A stretch of 6,925 bases of DNA, from NCBI GenBank assembly GCA_026709725.1, contig JAPOSK010000218.1:1-6925 (forward strand), in the 5' to 3' direction. The notes beneath the pieces were generated by a model. It saw nothing but the letters and a program-made list of their open reading frames with translations, was not told where the DNA came from and searched no databases. Made by a program: the position numbers and the translations under genes. Source of the DNA: Paracoccaceae bacterium. Lineage in GTDB: Bacteria > Pseudomonadota > Alphaproteobacteria > Rhodobacterales > Rhodobacteraceae. Below are positions 6,613-6,925 of this stretch, one piece after another; the stretch's first letter is position 1, and every line of letters begins with the position of its first letter.

Positions 6613-6640
6613 AATATATTCTGTCAAAGTCAAATCACAA
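6613..6640 (-). promoter_or_regulatory. Candidate promoter of the cysG-DUF2849-cysI-DUF934 operon
   Basis: On the minus strand TTGTGA (6640-6635, 4/6) is followed after 16 bases by TATATT (6618-6613, 5/6). A start around 6605 would leave a leader of about 35 bases before the GTG at 6570. The -10 box lies in a perfect 10-bp palindrome, GAATATATTC (6612-6621). Several TTGAC/TTGAT strings are clustered just upstream, so other -35 choices exist. No experimentally known operator could be recognised. Confidence 0.4.
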
Positions 6641-6654
6641 GCCAATATCAATGG

Positions 6655-6709
6655 AATATTTTTCTAAAAATTTGCATATTCAAATATTTTTCTAAATTTG
6701 CACATATCA
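6655..6709. repeat. AT-rich 28/27-bp tandem direct repeat upstream of cysG
   Basis: Two adjacent copies, 6655-6682 and 6683-6709, begin with the identical 14 bases AATATTTTTCTAAA. The second copy then lacks two A's. Both continue with TTTGCA, then a slightly different TATTCA or CATATCA. The repeat ends about 15 bp upstream of the candidate -35 box of the cys operon. Phased A/T runs suggest curved DNA or a paired activator-binding site; which of these applies cannot be told from sequence. Confidence 0.6.
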
Positions 6710-6925
6710 ATGATCAAGCCGGGATCAGGGTTCATCCCCCAAACGGGTGCCCTGTTTCTCAGCGTTTCGGTATGGAGACAAAAAGAGACCGGGCGGTCGG
6801 ACCGTTGCAGTTTTTCCCACCATCGTGACGGGCAATCAGACACTGTCAGCCCGGTGGACAATTTCCATTTGTCGCCCTCGGCAGCTGAGCAACAATACTG
6901 AAGCGGCACGGCAATGAGATTGGAA
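6710..6925. other. Right-edge non-coding block with hairpin, no recognised gene
   Basis: This stretch is more GC-rich than the AT-rich repeat beside it. It is open for 67 codons on the plus strand (6698-6901) and 81 on the minus strand (6909-6664), but neither translation resembles a family I know, and the minus frame starts or ends inside the AT-rich repeat. A hairpin at 6726-6754 has two five-pair stems (CAGGG/CCCTG and CATCC/GGGTG, one wobble) separated by a two-base bulge. I cannot identify a tRNA, rRNA or known regulatory RNA. It may be intergenic filler or a dispersed repeat. Confidence 0.45.
6779..6798 (-). terminator. Weak candidate terminator for a gene beyond the right edge
   Basis: On the minus strand GACC-GCCC-GGTC (6798-6787) forms a four-pair GC stem followed by TCTCTTTTTG. 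The stem is short and the T-run has only five in a row, so this is marginal. If real, it would end a minus-strand transcript coming from outside the window before it reaches cysG. Confidence 0.2.

Noticed and set aside
6571..6651. TTG start at 6651 for cysG
   Set aside because: It adds 27 residues not found in the family and lies upstream of the best promoter. The GTG at 6570 gives residue numbering identical to E. coli CysG.
6700..6765. TPP-riboswitch-like strings on the minus strand (CTGAGA, ACCCG, GAACCCTGATC)
   Set aside because: The order is suggestive, but the upstream GGGGTGCC block and the downstream AATACC-GCG-AGGGA block of the THI box are missing, and the downstream gene is not a thiamine gene.
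6698..6901. 67-codon plus-strand frame at the right edge
   Set aside because: No recognisable motif and no convincing ribosome-binding site; an equally long frame lies on the other strand, so there is no support for either being a gene.

Overview
The window looks like chromosomal DNA of an alphaproteobacterium. The evidence is the conserved block cysG - DUF2849 - cysI - DUF934, an arrangement and pair of accessory families typical of that class, and the alphaproteobacterial style of the CysG motifs (IGTEG in the dehydrogenase half, RLKSGDP in the methyltransferase half). The genus cannot be named from the sequence. Coding DNA is moderately GC-rich; the two outer non-coding stretches are clearly AT-richer or mixed.

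Layout, left to right. Positions 1-351 have no supportable gene but carry three copies of a TATAATCCCCTTT motif, two of them inside matched 28-bp TGTCAAC-N7-TATAATCCCCTTT units; they look like ends of a decayed or miniature insertion element. Next, on the minus strand, is nadD (352-960), for the adenylyltransferase of NAD synthesis. A 101-bp gap with possible face-to-face promoters separates it from the divergent plus-strand gene ettA (1062-2717), an ABC-F ribosome factor. ettA runs tail-to-tail into a minus-strand operon, with the stop codons overlapping by 14 bp. Read in its own direction the operon is cysG (6570-5176), a DUF2849 gene (5176-4874), cysI (4873-3197) and a DUF934 gene (3216-2704). 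The right edge (6571-6925) holds the probable operon promoter, an AT-rich 28-bp tandem repeat, and a mixed-GC block with a hairpin but no recognisable gene.

The four minus-strand genes form one functional unit. CysG makes siroheme from uroporphyrinogen III, siroheme with a 4Fe-4S cluster is the active centre of the CysI hemoprotein, and CysI performs the six-electron reduction of sulfite to sulfide for cysteine synthesis. The two DUF genes travel with this enzyme and have no established biochemical role. Their junctions (1-base overlap, zero gap, 20-base overlap) imply one transcript and coupled translation. No flavoprotein subunit (cysJ) and no cysH lie in the window, so the electron donor is not identified here.

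I did not find a convincing new biological system. The points most worth a second look are the repeat cluster at 5-241, the tandem repeat in front of cysG, the undetermined roles of the two DUF proteins, and the fully interlocked convergent end of ettA and the cys operon.
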